From Actinocatenispora comari (lineage in GTDB: Bacteria; Actinomycetota; Actinomycetes; Mycobacteriales; Micromonosporaceae), in NCBI RefSeq assembly GCF_017312725.1, contig NZ_BOPO01000113.1, positions 62,001 to 126,000 on the forward strand: a stretch of 64,000 nucleotides of DNA, written 5' to 3'. The notes below the pieces were generated by a model. It was not told where the DNA came from. It ran no database searches and saw nothing but the letters and a program-made list of their open reading frames with translations. Within the stretch, counting starts at the first letter, position 1. Every line of letters starts with the position of its first letter. The translations under genes were made by a program, and so were the position numbers. Shown in pieces: positions 49,328-59,293 of this stretch.

Positions 49328-50107
49328 TCAGTGGCGTGGGGTGCGGCGGACGGTGAGGCGGCCGGCGAGCTCGTCGACCGGCACCGGTACCCGGGTGGGC
49401 CGGATGGCGAGCAACAGCAGCGCGGCGCCCAACCCGCACAGCGTGGCGAGCAGGTGGCCCAGGTCCCAGATCGTGTGGTGCACCAGTACCGGGGTGAGCA
49501 CCCCGAGCGCGAGCACCACCGCCCCGGCGACGCGCAGCCAGCCGCGCAGTACCAGGACCGCCGCCGCGCAGCAGGCCACCATCACGTAGCTGACGCCGAC
49601 GTCGGTGGACAGCGCGAGCGAGCGCGGCGCGGCTCCGGTACGGATCGCGTGCAGCTCCACCACCGCGGTCAGCAGCGACCCCAGTACGTGCCCGGCCAGG
49701 CCGACGAGCACCAGCCGGGGCGTGCCGTAGCGGCGCTCCGCGTACGCGACGACGACGGCGAACACCGCGAGGTAGCCCACCAGTCCGGCACCGCGGTCCG
49801 CGACCCACAGTCCGCTCGCGACCAGCACGCCGACCGGCTTGGCGTGCAGGCCGACCAGGTTGGTCGACTGGATCGTCGTCAACACGGTGATCAGCCGCGG
49901 CGGCGCGGCCCGCTGTACCAGCGTGGAGGCGGTGAAGATCGCGCAGTAGGCGAACGTGGCGGGCGCGGTCAGCACCCAGGCGTGCAGCCGGTTGGTCCAC
50001 CGGCCGAGCCGGCGCACCAGCCGGGCCGCCGGCGCGGCGACCCGGGCGACCGCACGCAGCAGGTACCAGAGGATCGTGACGGCGAGCAGCACCGCGACCG
50101 TGATCAT
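49328..50107 (-). CDS. Rhomboid-like membrane protein
   Basis: 259 residues from ATG 50107 (MITVAVLLAVTILWYLL). About six to seven hydrophobic helices. Rhomboid-like positions: LAGHVLGSLLTAVVEL, DVGVSYVMVACCAA (candidate Ser in GVSY) and IWDLGHLLATLCG (candidate His). These match the actinobacterial Rhomboid_2-type family, for which protease activity is not firmly established. It is an integral inner-membrane protein. The C-terminus is basic and cytosolic (RRTPRH). Confidence 0.75.
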   Translation of the reverse strand: MITVAVLLAVTILWYLLRAVARVAAPAARLVRRLGRWTNRLHAWVLTAPATFAYCAIFTASTLVQRAAPPRLITVLTTIQSTNLVGLHAKPVGVLVASGLWVADRGAGLVGYLAVFAVVVAYAERRYGTPRLVLVGLAGHVLGSLLTAVVELHAIRTGAAPRSLALSTDVGVSYVMVACCAAAVLVLRGWLRVAGAVVLALGVLTPVLVHHTIWDLGHLLATLCGLGAALLLLAIRPTRVPVPVDELAGRLTVRRTPRH

Positions 50108-50227
50108 CAGCCCAGTGTGGTCGGCGCACCCCCGGCGCGGGCCCGGATTCCGCCCCACAGCGGCCGAGCACGGCCCGCGGTCAGCGGTACCGGCCCGCTG
50201 GCCGCGGGCCGGGACCGTGGTCGAGCG

Positions 50228-50758
50228 TCAGCCGGCGGCCGGCGCGCCCTGGGTCCGGGCGGCTTCCTGGGCCCGCTGCGACACGTCGCGCAGGTGCTGC
50301 TCGGCCTCGGTGCTCAGCGAGGTGTGCAGGATCTTGCCGCCGAACTGGTACTGCGCCAGCTCGGTGGCGACCTTGTCGATCGTCACCTGATCGACCAGCA
50401 CGAACAGCGCCGCGGTACCGGGGCGCAGCTCCGAGCCGACCTTCTTCATGAAGCCGTCGTCGACCCCGACGTCGGTGAACTTGCCGGCGACCGCGCCGCC
50501 GGCCGCCCCCAACGCCATGCCCAGGAACGGCGCGAAGAACAGCAGCCCGATCAGGCCGCCCCACAACGCTCCGCCGGCGGCACCGGCGCCGGTCAGGTTG
50601 CGGGCCTGGTGCAGCTTGACCTTGCCGTCCGGTTGGGCCTCCACGATGGCCGCGTCCCGGATCGAGATCAGTCCCTGTTTCTGCAGCTCGAACAGCTTCT
50701 CGCGGGCCTGCTCGGCTGTGCCCACGTCACGGTAGGCGATCGCCGCCAGATCACTCAT
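50228..50758 (-). CDS. DUF1269-family membrane-associated protein
   Basis: 176 residues: MSDLAAIAYRDVGTAEQARE, then VEAQPDGKVKLHQARNLTGA and a Gly-rich hydrophobic hairpin (GGALWGGLIGLLFFAPFLGM, ALGAAGGAVAGKFTD), followed by a soluble C-terminus (MKKVGSELRPGTAALFVLVD). This is the DUF1269 pattern. Function is unknown; a stress or general membrane role is often proposed. It lies directly downstream of kdpE, separated by a hairpin. Confidence 0.87.
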   Translation of the reverse strand: MSDLAAIAYRDVGTAEQAREKLFELQKQGLISIRDAAIVEAQPDGKVKLHQARNLTGAGAAGGALWGGLIGLLFFAPFLGMALGAAGGAVAGKFTDVGVDDGFMKKVGSELRPGTAALFVLVDQVTIDKVATELAQYQFGGKILHTSLSTEAEQHLRDVSQRAQEAARTQGAPAAG

Positions 50759-50871
50759 TCGTCCCCCCGGATACGTCGTGACCGACGCGGTCGATCCTAG
50801 GGCGGCCGGCCGCCCGGCAGATCGATACGCGGAAATCCGTCCGGCGCTTCGGCGGCGGTCGCGGACCGCAT

Positions 50872-50897
50872 GATCGGCGCCGCCTCGGCGCCCGATC
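50872..50897. terminator. Hairpin after kdpE
   Basis: GATCGGCGCC pairs with GGCGCCCGATC across a 5-base loop with one bulged base, just before the kdpE stop on the plus-strand map. It probably ends the kdp transcript. A perfect 16-bp palindrome at 50800-50815 lies further on. Confidence 0.6.
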
Positions 50898-50906
50898 GGC
50901 AGCGCC

Positions 50907-51590
50907 TCACGGCTGGAAGCGGTAGCCCATGCCCGGTTCGGTGATCAGGTGCACCGGCCGGCTCGGGTCGGCCTCCAGCTTGCGGCGCAGCTGCGCCAGG
51001 TACTGCCGCAGGTACTGGGTCTCGTCCCGGTACGTCGGCCCCCACACCTGCTGCAGCAGCTGGCGCTGGCCGACGAGCTTGCCGGGCGAGCGCAGCAGCA
51101 CCTCCAGCAGCTGCCACTCGGTCCTGGTCAGGTGCACCGTCCGCGCCGGGTCGTCGGTGCGGTACACCCGCCGCGCGGCCAGGTCGACGGTGTGCGCGCC
51201 GATCGGTACCGCCGGGGGCTCGTCGGCCGGGCCGAGCCGCCGGGTCACCGCGCGCAGCCGGGCCACCAGCTCCTCCATGCTGAACGGCTTCGTCACGTAG
51301 TCGTCCGCGCCGGCATCCAGCGCCTCCACCTTGTCGATCGCGTCGGACCGGCCGGACAGCACCACGATGGGTACCGGTGTCCAGGTACGCAGGTCGCGGA
51401 TCAGCTCGGCACCGTCGATGTCGGGCAGCCCGAGATCGAGGACGACCAGGTCGGGATGCTCGTCGGCGGCGGCCCGCTGGGTCTGCGCGCCGTCGGCGGC
51501 GGTCACCACCTGGTAGCCGCGGGCGGTCAGGTTGATCCGCAAGGCGCGCAGGAGCTGCGGCTCGTCGTCCACGATCAGCACCCGCGTCAT
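50907..51590 (-). CDS. kdpE: Potassium-response regulator
   Basis: 227 residues, OmpR family. Receiver: VLIVDDEPQLLRALRINLTA, phospho-acceptor Asp in LVVLDLGLPDIDGAEL, Thr/Ser in VVLSGRSD, Lys in YVTKPFSMEEL. C-terminal winged helix: VHLTRTEWQLLEVLLRSPGK, LLQQVWGPTYRDETQYLRQY. The start overlaps the kdpD stop (ATGA), so the pair is co-translated. It activates the kdp transport genes when K+ is limiting; candidate binding boxes lie upstream of the operon. Confidence 0.96.
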   Translation of the reverse strand: MTRVLIVDDEPQLLRALRINLTARGYQVVTAADGAQTQRAAADEHPDLVVLDLGLPDIDGAELIRDLRTWTPVPIVVLSGRSDAIDKVEALDAGADDYVTKPFSMEELVARLRAVTRRLGPADEPPAVPIGAHTVDLAARRVYRTDDPARTVHLTRTEWQLLEVLLRSPGKLVGQRQLLQQVWGPTYRDETQYLRQYLAQLRRKLEADPSRPVHLITEPGMGYRFQP

Positions 51591-54370
51591 GCCCGCTCCT
51601 CGTCGTCCCGTACCCGGGCCGCCTCGACGTCGCCGGGCCGCGCACCCCGGCCGGGCCGCGCCGCAGCATCGCCGCCGGGCCCCCCATCAGCGTCGCCGCC
51701 GGACCGCCCACCAGCTTCGCGGCCGTGGAGCGCAGCGCCGTCCGGGTCGAGCCGCGCAACGGCGTCCCGGCCGCGGCGCCAGGCAGCGACGCGGCGCAGC
51801 GCCGCCTCGGCTGGTGGCTGGTCCGCGCGTCCGACCGCGTCCTCCACGACCGGCAACCGCAGGGTCATGGTCAGCCCGCCGCCAGGCGTGTGCTCCGGGT
51901 CGAGCGTGCCGTGCATCGCCTCGGCGAGCCCCCGGGACAGCGCCAGGCCGAGCCCGACGCCGGTCTCGTTGTCCCGGTCGCCGAGCCGCTGGAACGGCAG
52001 GAACACGGTGTCCCACTTGCTCGCCGGGATGCCCGGTCCGTGGTCGACCACCCGCACCGCCACGTACCCGCCGTGCTCGCTGACCGACAGCTGCGGCGGC
52101 CGGTCCGCCGGGCTGTACCGCAGCGCGTTGCGCAGCAGGTTCGCCAGGATGCGCTCCACCAGGACCGGATCGGCCCGTACCTCCGGGGTGTCGTCCGGGA
52201 TCCGCACCGGTACCGGCCGGGCGGCGGCACCGATCTCGTCCAGCGCGGCGGCGGTGGCCTCGGCGACGCTCATCGGCTGCGGCCGCATGGCGAGCGCGCC
52301 GGCCTGCAGCCGGCTCATGTCGAGCAGGTTGTCGACCAGCCGGTGCAGCCGGCCCAGCGACTCGGCGACGGTGTCGACCAGTTCGGCCCGGTCGGCGGCC
52401 GACAGGGTGACGCCGGGGCTGCGCAGCCCGTCGACGGCGGCCATCGCCGCCGCGAGCGGGGTGCGCAGGTCGTGGCTGACGGCGGACAGCAGCGCGGTGC
52501 GCAGCCGATCCACCTCGGCCATCGAGCCCGCGGTGGCGGCCTGTTCGGCGAGCCGCTGTTCCCGCAGCGCGAGCGCGGCCTGGGCGGCGAACGCCTGGAC
52601 GACCCGGCGGTCGGCGGCGGCGAGCGGGTGGCCGCGCATCGCGAGGCAGGTGTCGCCGTCGACCAGGATGTCGGCGTCGGCCTCCCCGGGGGTCAGGCAC
52701 GGTGGCGCGCCGACGGTGGCGGCGACCGACCAGGCCTGCCGGTCGTGCTGCACGTCCGGGCTGTCCGGTACGGCCGTGCGGCGCTCCAGCAGCGTCACCG
52801 CGGCGAACCGGTACGTCTCGCGCAGCTGGCCGAGCAGCGCCCGCACCGCCGGGGAGCCGCGCAGCACGCTGCCGGCCAGCGTGAACAGCGTCTCCGCCTC
52901 GGCCCGGGCGGCGGCCGCCTCCCGGGTACGGCGGGCCGCGACGTCGACCGCGACGCTGACCGCCACCGCCATGGCGAGGAAGACCGCGACGGCGAGGACG
53001 TTCTCCCGCTGGTTGATGGTGAGCGTGTGGTACGGCGGGGCGAAGAAGTAGTTGACCAGCAGCGAGCCGAGCACCGCGGCGGTCAGTGCCGGCCACAGCC
53101 CACCGACCAGCGCGACGACCACCACCCAGGCCAGGTACAGCAGGATGTCGCTGGTCAGGGTCAGTTCGCCGCGCAGCTGGGTCAGCGCCAGCGTCAGCAA
53201 CGGCAGCCCGACCAGCGCGAACAGGAAGCCGAGCAGCCGGCGCTGGGCGCTGAGCGCGGCCGGCGGCGCGGAACGTCCCCGGCCGCGGTGCACCTGCTCG
53301 TGGGTGACCAGGTGCACGTCGATCGAGCCGGACGCGGCGGTCGTGGTCACCCCGACCCCGCGGGACAGGAGCTGGGCGAACCGGTTGCGCCGGCTGGCGC
53401 CGAGCACCAGCTGGGTGGCGTTGACGCCGCGGGCGAAGTCCAGCAGCGCGGTGGCGATGTCGTTGCCGACGACCTGGTGGTACGTGCCGCCGAGGTCCTC
53501 GACCAGGGTGCGCTGCGCGGTCAGGCTCGCCGGGTCGGCGCCGCCGACCAGGCCGTCGTTGCGGGTGACGTGCACGGCGAGCAGGTCGGCGCCGGTGGTG
53601 CGTTCGGCGATCCGGGCGGCCCGGCGGATCAGCGTGCCGCCCTCCGGTCCGCCGGTCAGCGCCACCACCACCCGTTCCCGGGTCTCCCACGGCTGCGAGA
53701 TGCGGTGCTCGGCCCGGTACCGGTCGAGCTGGTCGTCGACCTTGTCGGCGAGCCAGAGCAGCGCGAGCTCCCGCAGCGCGGTCAGGTTGCCGACCCGGAA
53801 GTAGTTGGCCAGCGCCGCGTCGATCTTGTCGGCCCGGTAGATGTTGCCGTGCGCCATCCGGCGCCGCAGCGCCTCCGGGGTCTGGTCGACCAGCTCGATC
53901 TGGTCGGCCCGGCGCACGATCGCGTCCGGCACCGTCTCGCGCTGCGGTACCCCGGTGATCTCGGAGACCACGTCGTTGATCGACTCCAGGTGCTGGATGT
54001 TGAGCGTGGTGATCACCACGATGCCGGCGGCCAGCAGCTCCTGGACGTCCTGCCAGCGCTTGGCGTTGGCCGAGCCGGGCACGTTGGTGTGCGCCAGCTC
54101 GTCGACCAGCACCACCTCGGGCGCGCGGGCGAGCACCGCGGCGAGATCCAGCTCGGTGAACCTGGCCCCGCGGTACTCGATCGTCGCCCGCGGCACCACC
54201 TCCAGCTCGCCGAGCATCGCCTCGGTCTGCGGGCGGCCGTGCGTCTCGACCAGGCCGACGACCACGTCGGTACCGCGCTCGGCGCGCCGGCGGCCCTCCT
54301 CCAGCATCCGGTAGGTCTTGCCGACGCCCGGCGCGGCGCCGAGGTAGACGCGCAACAGTCCCTGCGTCAT
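51587..54370 (-). CDS. kdpD: Potassium/turgor sensor histidine kinase
   Basis: About 927 residues. Order: KdpD Walker domain (VYLGAAPGVGKTYRMLEEGR; DELAHTNVPGSANAKRWQDV), a UspA-like domain (RERVVVALTGGPEGGTLIRR), four TM helices (~residues 385-480), a GAF-like region, HisKA (LLSAVSHDLRTPLAAAMAAV) and HATPase (LLRNALRYSP, GPGIPASKWD, GVGLGLALSRG). ATG 54370 keeps it clear of the kdpC end; a longer start would overlap. The C-terminal ~70 residues after the kinase are Gly/Asp/Arg-rich. It is an inner-membrane protein. Confidence 0.95.
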   Translation of the reverse strand: MTQGLLRVYLGAAPGVGKTYRMLEEGRRRAERGTDVVVGLVETHGRPQTEAMLGELEVVPRATIEYRGARFTELDLAAVLARAPEVVLVDELAHTNVPGSANAKRWQDVQELLAAGIVVITTLNIQHLESINDVVSEITGVPQRETVPDAIVRRADQIELVDQTPEALRRRMAHGNIYRADKIDAALANYFRVGNLTALRELALLWLADKVDDQLDRYRAEHRISQPWETRERVVVALTGGPEGGTLIRRAARIAERTTGADLLAVHVTRNDGLVGGADPASLTAQRTLVEDLGGTYHQVVGNDIATALLDFARGVNATQLVLGASRRNRFAQLLSRGVGVTTTAASGSIDVHLVTHEQVHRGRGRSAPPAALSAQRRLLGFLFALVGLPLLTLALTQLRGELTLTSDILLYLAWVVVVALVGGLWPALTAAVLGSLLVNYFFAPPYHTLTINQRENVLAVAVFLAMAVAVSVAVDVAARRTREAAAARAEAETLFTLAGSVLRGSPAVRALLGQLRETYRFAAVTLLERRTAVPDSPDVQHDRQAWSVAATVGAPPCLTPGEADADILVDGDTCLAMRGHPLAAADRRVVQAFAAQAALALREQRLAEQAATAGSMAEVDRLRTALLSAVSHDLRTPLAAAMAAVDGLRSPGVTLSAADRAELVDTVAESLGRLHRLVDNLLDMSRLQAGALAMRPQPMSVAEATAAALDEIGAAARPVPVRIPDDTPEVRADPVLVERILANLLRNALRYSPADRPPQLSVSEHGGYVAVRVVDHGPGIPASKWDTVFLPFQRLGDRDNETGVGLGLALSRGLAEAMHGTLDPEHTPGGGLTMTLRLPVVEDAVGRADQPPAEAALRRVAAWRRGRDAVARLDPDGAALHGREAGGRSGGDADGGPGGDAAARPGRGARPGDVEAARVRDDEERA

Positions 54371-54398
54371 CGCCTGGCCGAGCCTCTCGCGTTCATGA

Positions 54399-55280
54399 TC
54401 ACTGTCGGTAAGGGTACTTCGCGTCCAGGGCGTGGTTGAGCTCAACCACGTCGACCGCCGGCTCGCCCATGAACCCCAGCGCCCGGCCGGTGGTGTACCG
54501 GTCGATCAGCGCCCTGACGGTCGCCGGGGCGAGGTGCCGCTCGCGGGCGATCCGGGGCGCCTGCAGCTCCGCGTAGGCGGTACTGATCTGCGGGTCCAGG
54601 CCGCTGCCGCTGGCGGTGACGGCGTCCGGCGGTACCGCGGGGTGGGTTGGCGCGTCGCCCCGGACCGGCGTGACCACCGCGTGCGAGTAGTCGGCGCCGT
54701 ACCGGGCGCACGCCACCCGCACCCCGTGGTACCGGGTCAGGAACGGGGCCGCCGGGCACTGCTGGTTCAGGCTGACCACCCGGGTGACCGCGCCGCGATC
54801 ACCGTGCGTACGGAACACCCCGAGCACCGCGCCCACCCCGGTGGAGGTGCAGTACGGCCGGGAGGAGTCCACGTGCTCCAGCCGCCCCACGGCGAGGCTG
54901 CGCGCGCAGACCTGGGTGAGCAAGCTGGGCGTACCGGTGTCGTGCTCGTCGGCGGGGTTGCGCAGGGTGTCCACGACGCTCTCCGGCCCCAGGTTGGACG
55001 CGCCGGTCGCGGTCGGGTCGTAGCCGCCGGCCGACGGCCGGGACTGGAAGTACTGCACCAGCGGCCGGCCGTGCGCGTCGGTGAACGACTGGCCGATCAG
55101 CGAGCTGCCGACGGCGCGGCCGTGTTGCGAGAGCACCGAGCCGCTCGCCTGGTCCCGCAGGCCGGGCAGCTGCACGAGGCCGGTGACCAGCAGCGGGTAG
55201 GCGACGCCGGTGAGGACGGTCAGCACGAGCACGGCCCGCAACGCGGCGACGTGCGCTCTGATCCAGGACGGTACACGCAT
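54399..55280 (-). CDS. kdpC: Kdp K+-ATPase chaperone subunit
   Basis: About 293 residues, longer than the ~190 of E. coli KdpC. One N-terminal TM (HVAALRAVLVLTVLTGVAYP) is followed by SLIGQSFTDAHGRPLVQYFQ, RPSAGGYDPTATGASNLGP, and the C-terminal TASGSGLDPQISTAYAELQA and AVDVVELNHALDAKYP. The extra length is a Cys-containing insert (CARSLAVGRLEHVDSSRPYC, CPAAPFLTRYHGVRVACARY). The ATG overlaps the kdpB stop (TGATG). It is extracytoplasmic-facing and part of the KdpFABC complex. Confidence 0.95.
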   Translation of the reverse strand: MRVPSWIRAHVAALRAVLVLTVLTGVAYPLLVTGLVQLPGLRDQASGSVLSQHGRAVGSSLIGQSFTDAHGRPLVQYFQSRPSAGGYDPTATGASNLGPESVVDTLRNPADEHDTGTPSLLTQVCARSLAVGRLEHVDSSRPYCTSTGVGAVLGVFRTHGDRGAVTRVVSLNQQCPAAPFLTRYHGVRVACARYGADYSHAVVTPVRGDAPTHPAVPPDAVTASGSGLDPQISTAYAELQAPRIARERHLAPATVRALIDRYTTGRALGFMGEPAVDVVELNHALDAKYPYRQ

Positions 55281-57433
55281 CACGAGATCCCCGGGACGAA
55301 CTGGATGACAAGGTCGATGAGCTTGATCCCGACGAACGGCGCGACGATCCCGCCGAGGCCGTAGACCAGCAGGTTGCGGCGCAGCATCGATGCCGCGTTC
55401 GCCGGCCGGTAGCGCACCCCGCGCAGCGCGAGCGGGATCAGCGCCACGATGACCAGCGCGTTGAAGATCACCGCGGACAGGATCGCCGAGGTCGGACTGT
55501 GCAGCCGCATGACGTTCAGCGCGTCCAGGCCCGGGTAGAGCGCGGCGAAGATCGCCGGGATGATCGCGAAGTACTTGGCGATGTCGTTCGCGATCGAGAA
55601 CGTGGTGAGCGCGCCGCGGGTGATCAGCAGCTGCTTGCCGATCGCGACGACCTCGATCAGTTTGGTCGGGTCGGAGTCCAGGTCGACCATGTTGCCGGCC
55701 TCCTTGGCCGCCGAGGTACCGGTGTTCATCGCCATCCCGACGTCGGCCTGGGCCAGCGCCGGCGCGTCGTTGGTACCGTCGCCGGTCATCGCGACGAGCC
55801 GACCGCCCTGCTGCTCCCGCCGGATCAGCGCGAGCTTGTCCTCCGGCGTCGCCTCGGCGAGGTAGTCGTCCACCCCCGCCCGGGTGGCGATCGCGGCCGC
55901 GGTGCGCGGGTTGTCGCCGGTGATCATCACCGTCCGGATGCCCATCCGGCGCAGCTGGTCGAACCGTTGCGCCATCCCCGGCTTGACCACGTCGGCGAGG
56001 TGGATCACGCCGAGCACCCGAGCGCGGCCGCCGACCCGCTCCCCCACCACCAGCGGGGTACCGCCGGCCGCGGAGACGTCGTCGACGATCGCGTCGATGC
56101 GGTCGGGCACCGTACCGCCGGCGGCACGGACCCAGTCGGTGACCGCGGCGGCGGCGCCCTTACGCAGCTGCCGGGTACCGGTGCCGGCCGGCAGGTCGAC
56201 GCCGGACATCCGGGTCTGCGCGGTGAACGGCACCCACACCGCGCCGGTGAGCTCGCCGGCCGCACGCTCGCGCAGCCCGTACTCGGTCTTCGCGTGCACC
56301 ACCACCGACCTGCCCTCGGGCGTCTCGTCGGCGAGGCTGGACAGCTGCGCGGCGTCGGCCAGCTCGGCCGCCGACACCCCGCCGACCGGGACGAAGCCGC
56401 TCGCCTGCCGGTTGCCCAGCGTGATGGTGCCGGTCTTGTCCAGCAGCAGCGTGTCCACGTCCCCGGCGGCCTCGACCGCGCGGCCGCTCATCGCGAGCAC
56501 GTTGCGCTGCACCAGCCGGTCCATCCCGGCGATGCCGATCGCGGACAGCAGCGCGCCGATCGTGGTCGGGATCAGGCACACCACCAGCGCCACCAGGACG
56601 ACCCCGGTCACGCCGTGCGCGTCGATGGTGGCGCTGTCCGGCGCGAACGCCTGCGCGTGCCGGGCGAAGACCGCCATCGGCTGCATCGTCGCCACTGCCA
56701 GCAGGAACACGATCGTCAGCGTGGCGAGCAGGATGTTCAGCGCGATCTCGTTCGGCGTCTTCTGCCGGTTGGCGCCCTCGACCAGGCCGATCATCCGGTC
56801 GATGAAGCTGTCCCCGGGCCGCTGGGTGATCCGCACGACGATCCGGTCGGACAGCACCCGGGTACCGCCGGTGACCGCGCACCGGTCGCCGCCGGACTCG
56901 CGGATCACCGGGGCCGACTCGCCGGTGACGGCCGACTCGTCGACGCTGGCGATGCCCTCGACGACGTCGCCGTCGCCGGGGATCACCTGGCCGGCCTCGA
57001 CCAGTACCAGGTCGCCGCGGGCCAGCTGCGGCGCCGGTACCGGCCGCTCGACCGGCGCGGTGGCACCCGGGGTCCAGCCGACGAGCCGGCGGGCCAGGGT
57101 GTCGGTCTTCGCCCGGCGCAGCGCGTCGGCCTGCGCCCTGCCCCGGCCCTCGGCGACCGCCTCGGCCAGGTTCGCGAACAGTACGGTCAGCCACAGCCAG
57201 CCGGCGATCGCGGCGCCGAACACGCTCGGCGACACGGCGGCGAGCACGGTGGTGAACACCGAGCCGACCTCGACGACCAGCATCACCGGGTTGCGCCACA
57301 GGGTCAGCGGGTCGAGCTTGCGCAGCGCCTGCGGCAGCGCGGCGAGCAGCTGCCGGCGGTCGAGCAGCCCACCGGCGCGCACCCGCGGCGCCGGCCCGGT
57401 GGCCGGCGGTACCGCGACTTCACGGACAGACAT
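55280..57433 (-). CDS. kdpB: Kdp K+-ATPase catalytic subunit (P-type)
   Basis: 717 residues. P-type hallmarks: [16 protein letters not shown] (phosphorylation Asp), [14 protein letters not shown] (TGES actuator), [11 protein letters not shown] (nucleotide-binding KGA), [20 protein letters not shown] (hinge), and [21 protein letters not shown] precedes the ATG at 57433. It hydrolyses ATP to drive K+ import through KdpA. It lies 29 bp after kdpA and overlaps kdpC. Confidence 0.97.
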   Translation of the reverse strand: MSVREVAVPPATGPAPRVRAGGLLDRRQLLAALPQALRKLDPLTLWRNPVMLVVEVGSVFTTVLAAVSPSVFGAAIAGWLWLTVLFANLAEAVAEGRGRAQADALRRAKTDTLARRLVGWTPGATAPVERPVPAPQLARGDLVLVEAGQVIPGDGDVVEGIASVDESAVTGESAPVIRESGGDRCAVTGGTRVLSDRIVVRITQRPGDSFIDRMIGLVEGANRQKTPNEIALNILLATLTIVFLLAVATMQPMAVFARHAQAFAPDSATIDAHGVTGVVLVALVVCLIPTTIGALLSAIGIAGMDRLVQRNVLAMSGRAVEAAGDVDTLLLDKTGTITLGNRQASGFVPVGGVSAAELADAAQLSSLADETPEGRSVVVHAKTEYGLRERAAGELTGAVWVPFTAQTRMSGVDLPAGTGTRQLRKGAAAAVTDWVRAAGGTVPDRIDAIVDDVSAAGGTPLVVGERVGGRARVLGVIHLADVVKPGMAQRFDQLRRMGIRTVMITGDNPRTAAAIATRAGVDDYLAEATPEDKLALIRREQQGGRLVAMTGDGTNDAPALAQADVGMAMNTGTSAAKEAGNMVDLDSDPTKLIEVVAIGKQLLITRGALTTFSIANDIAKYFAIIPAIFAALYPGLDALNVMRLHSPTSAILSAVIFNALVIVALIPLALRGVRYRPANAASMLRRNLLVYGLGGIVAPFVGIKLIDLVIQFVPGIS

Positions 57434-57462
57434 GACGTCCTTCTGTTGTCTCGTCAGGGGTT

Positions 57463-59124
57463 TCACCGCACACCTTCGGCCAGCGGGCCGAGCGCGAGCG
57501 CCGGCAGGAAGGTCAGCGCCACCAGGATCACCGTGACGCCGACGAGCATCCCGACGAACAGCGGCTGGTGGGTGCGCAGCGTGCCGGGCGACTCCGGTAC
57601 CGGCGACTGTCCGGCCAGCGAGCCGGCCAGCGCGAGGACGAACACGATCGGCAGGAACCGGCCGAACAGCATCGCCAGCCCGGTCGCCGTCTCGTACCAG
57701 GTGCTGCCGACGCTCAGGCCGGCGAACGCGGAGCCGTTGTTGTTGGCCGACGAGGCGAACGCGTACAGCACCTCGGACAGCCCGTGCGCGCCGAAGTTGA
57801 GGATGCCGGCCCGGCCGGAGGCGGTGGCGAGCGCGGCGGCGGTGCCGACCAGCACCAGCGCCGGCATGGTCAGGAAGTACAGGCTGGCGAGCTTGACCTC
57901 GCGGGCGCCGATCTTCTTGCCCAGGTACTCCGGGGTGCGGCCGACCATCAGCCCGGCCAGGAACACCGTGAGCACGGCGAGGATCAGCATCCCGTACAGG
58001 CCGGAGCCGACCCCGCCCGGCGCGACCTCGCCGAGCAGCATGTTGCCGATCGTGATCCCGCCGCCGAGCGCGGTGTACGAGTCGTGGAACGAGTCGACCG
58101 CGCCGGTCGAGGTGAGCGTCGTCGCCGCACCGAACGTGGCCGAGTTCAGCACGCCGAACCGGGTCTCGGTGCCCTCGGTGGCGCCGCCGACGGCGCTCGG
58201 CACCGTACCGGGGTGCATGCCCTGGGCGACGTTGATCAGCACCACGCTGCCGATCGCGAGGACCGCCATCGCCGCGACGATCGCGTACCCCTGCCGGCGG
58301 TCGCCGACCATCCGGCCGAACGTGCGCGGCAGGCTGAACGCGATCAGCAGGATCAGGAAGATCTCCACCCAGTTCGTCCACGCCGTCGGGTTCTCGTACG
58401 GGTGCGCCGAGTTGGCGTTGTAGAACCCGCCGCCGTTGGTGCCGAGCTCCTTGATGACCTCCTGGCTGGCCACCGGGCCGCCCGTCAGGTGCTGGGTGCC
58501 ACCGGCGATCGTGTGCACGTCGGTACCGGCGGAGAGGTTCTGCACCGCACCACCGGCGACGAGCACGACCGCGCCGACGACCGCGATGGGCAGCAGGATG
58601 CGTACGGTGATGCGCACCAGGTCGACCCAGAAGTTGCCCAGCTCGTCGGTGCGCCTGCGGGCGAACCCGCGGACCAGCGCCACCGCCACCGCGATCCCGG
58701 TCGCGGCGGACACGAAGTTCTGCACCGCGAGGCCGGCCATCTGCACCAGGTATCCCAGCGTCGACTCGCCGGAGTACCACTGCCAGTTGGTGTTGGTGAC
58801 GAAGCTGACCGCGGTGTTCCAGGCGCCGGCGGGTGCGACCGCGGGCATGCCCAGCGACAGCAGCAGCTGGTGCTGCAACCGCAGCATCAGGTACAGGAAC
58901 AGGATCGAGGCGGCGGCGAACGCGAGCACGCTGCGCGCGTACACCGACCAGGTCTGCTCGCCGTCGGCGCGCACCCCGATCAGCCGGTACGCGAGGCGCT
59001 CGACCCGCAGGTGCCGGGTGCCGGTCACCACCCGGTACATGTGGTCGCCGAGCGGACGGTGCACCAGCACCAGCGCGACGACCAGCGAGACGACGAACAG
59101 GATGCCCGCGGTCGTGGCGCTCAC
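57463..59124 (-). CDS. kdpA: Kdp K+-translocating subunit
   Basis: About 553 residues, ~10 TM helices with four selectivity-loop regions: [56 protein letters not shown] and [15 protein letters not shown]. The GTG at 59124 overlaps the kdpF stop (GTGA), so the longer GTG at 59142 is less likely. It forms the K+ pore of the Kdp complex in the inner membrane. Confidence 0.96.
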   Translation of the reverse strand: MSATTAGILFVVSLVVALVLVHRPLGDHMYRVVTGTRHLRVERLAYRLIGVRADGEQTWSVYARSVLAFAAASILFLYLMLRLQHQLLLSLGMPAVAPAGAWNTAVSFVTNTNWQWYSGESTLGYLVQMAGLAVQNFVSAATGIAVAVALVRGFARRRTDELGNFWVDLVRITVRILLPIAVVGAVVLVAGGAVQNLSAGTDVHTIAGGTQHLTGGPVASQEVIKELGTNGGGFYNANSAHPYENPTAWTNWVEIFLILLIAFSLPRTFGRMVGDRRQGYAIVAAMAVLAIGSVVLINVAQGMHPGTVPSAVGGATEGTETRFGVLNSATFGAATTLTSTGAVDSFHDSYTALGGGITIGNMLLGEVAPGGVGSGLYGMLILAVLTVFLAGLMVGRTPEYLGKKIGAREVKLASLYFLTMPALVLVGTAAALATASGRAGILNFGAHGLSEVLYAFASSANNNGSAFAGLSVGSTWYETATGLAMLFGRFLPIVFVLALAGSLAGQSPVPESPGTLRTHQPLFVGMLVGVTVILVALTFLPALALGPLAEGVR

Positions 59125-59213
59125 GAGAACCGCTCCGGGCACAACAGGGCGGCCACCAGGTACCCGACCAGCGCCACCACGACGATCAGGCCCACCACGT
59201 CGACGACGGTCAC
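59121..59213 (-). CDS. kdpF: Kdp complex small stabilising subunit
   Basis: 30 residues: [20 protein letters not shown] then [10 protein letters not shown]. One TM helix ending in the PERF signature that marks actinobacterial KdpF. It starts GTG, overlaps the preceding small ORF stop (GTGA at 59213-59210), and its own stop overlaps kdpA (GTGA). It stabilises the KdpFABC complex in other bacteria. Confidence 0.9.
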   Translation of the reverse strand: MTVVDVVGLIVVVALVGYLVAALLCPERFS

Positions 59214-59293
59214 AGCCGCGCCACCGCCCTGACCGCCAACGCCAGCAGTACGAACGACGCCAGCGTCACGAGCACGAAAGCCACGTCAGCCAT
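59210..59293 (-). CDS. 27-residue membrane peptide leading the kdp operon
   Basis: [20 protein letters not shown] then VRAVARL. It is almost entirely one TM helix with a basic end. GAGGGA sits 9 bases before the ATG, and the stop overlaps the kdpF GTG by four bases. I recall similar unannotated peptides before kdpF in Streptomyces-type operons. It may be an extra Kdp subunit or a coupling leader; no experimental role is known to me. Confidence 0.72.
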   Translation of the reverse strand: MADVAFVLVTLASFVLLALAVRAVARL

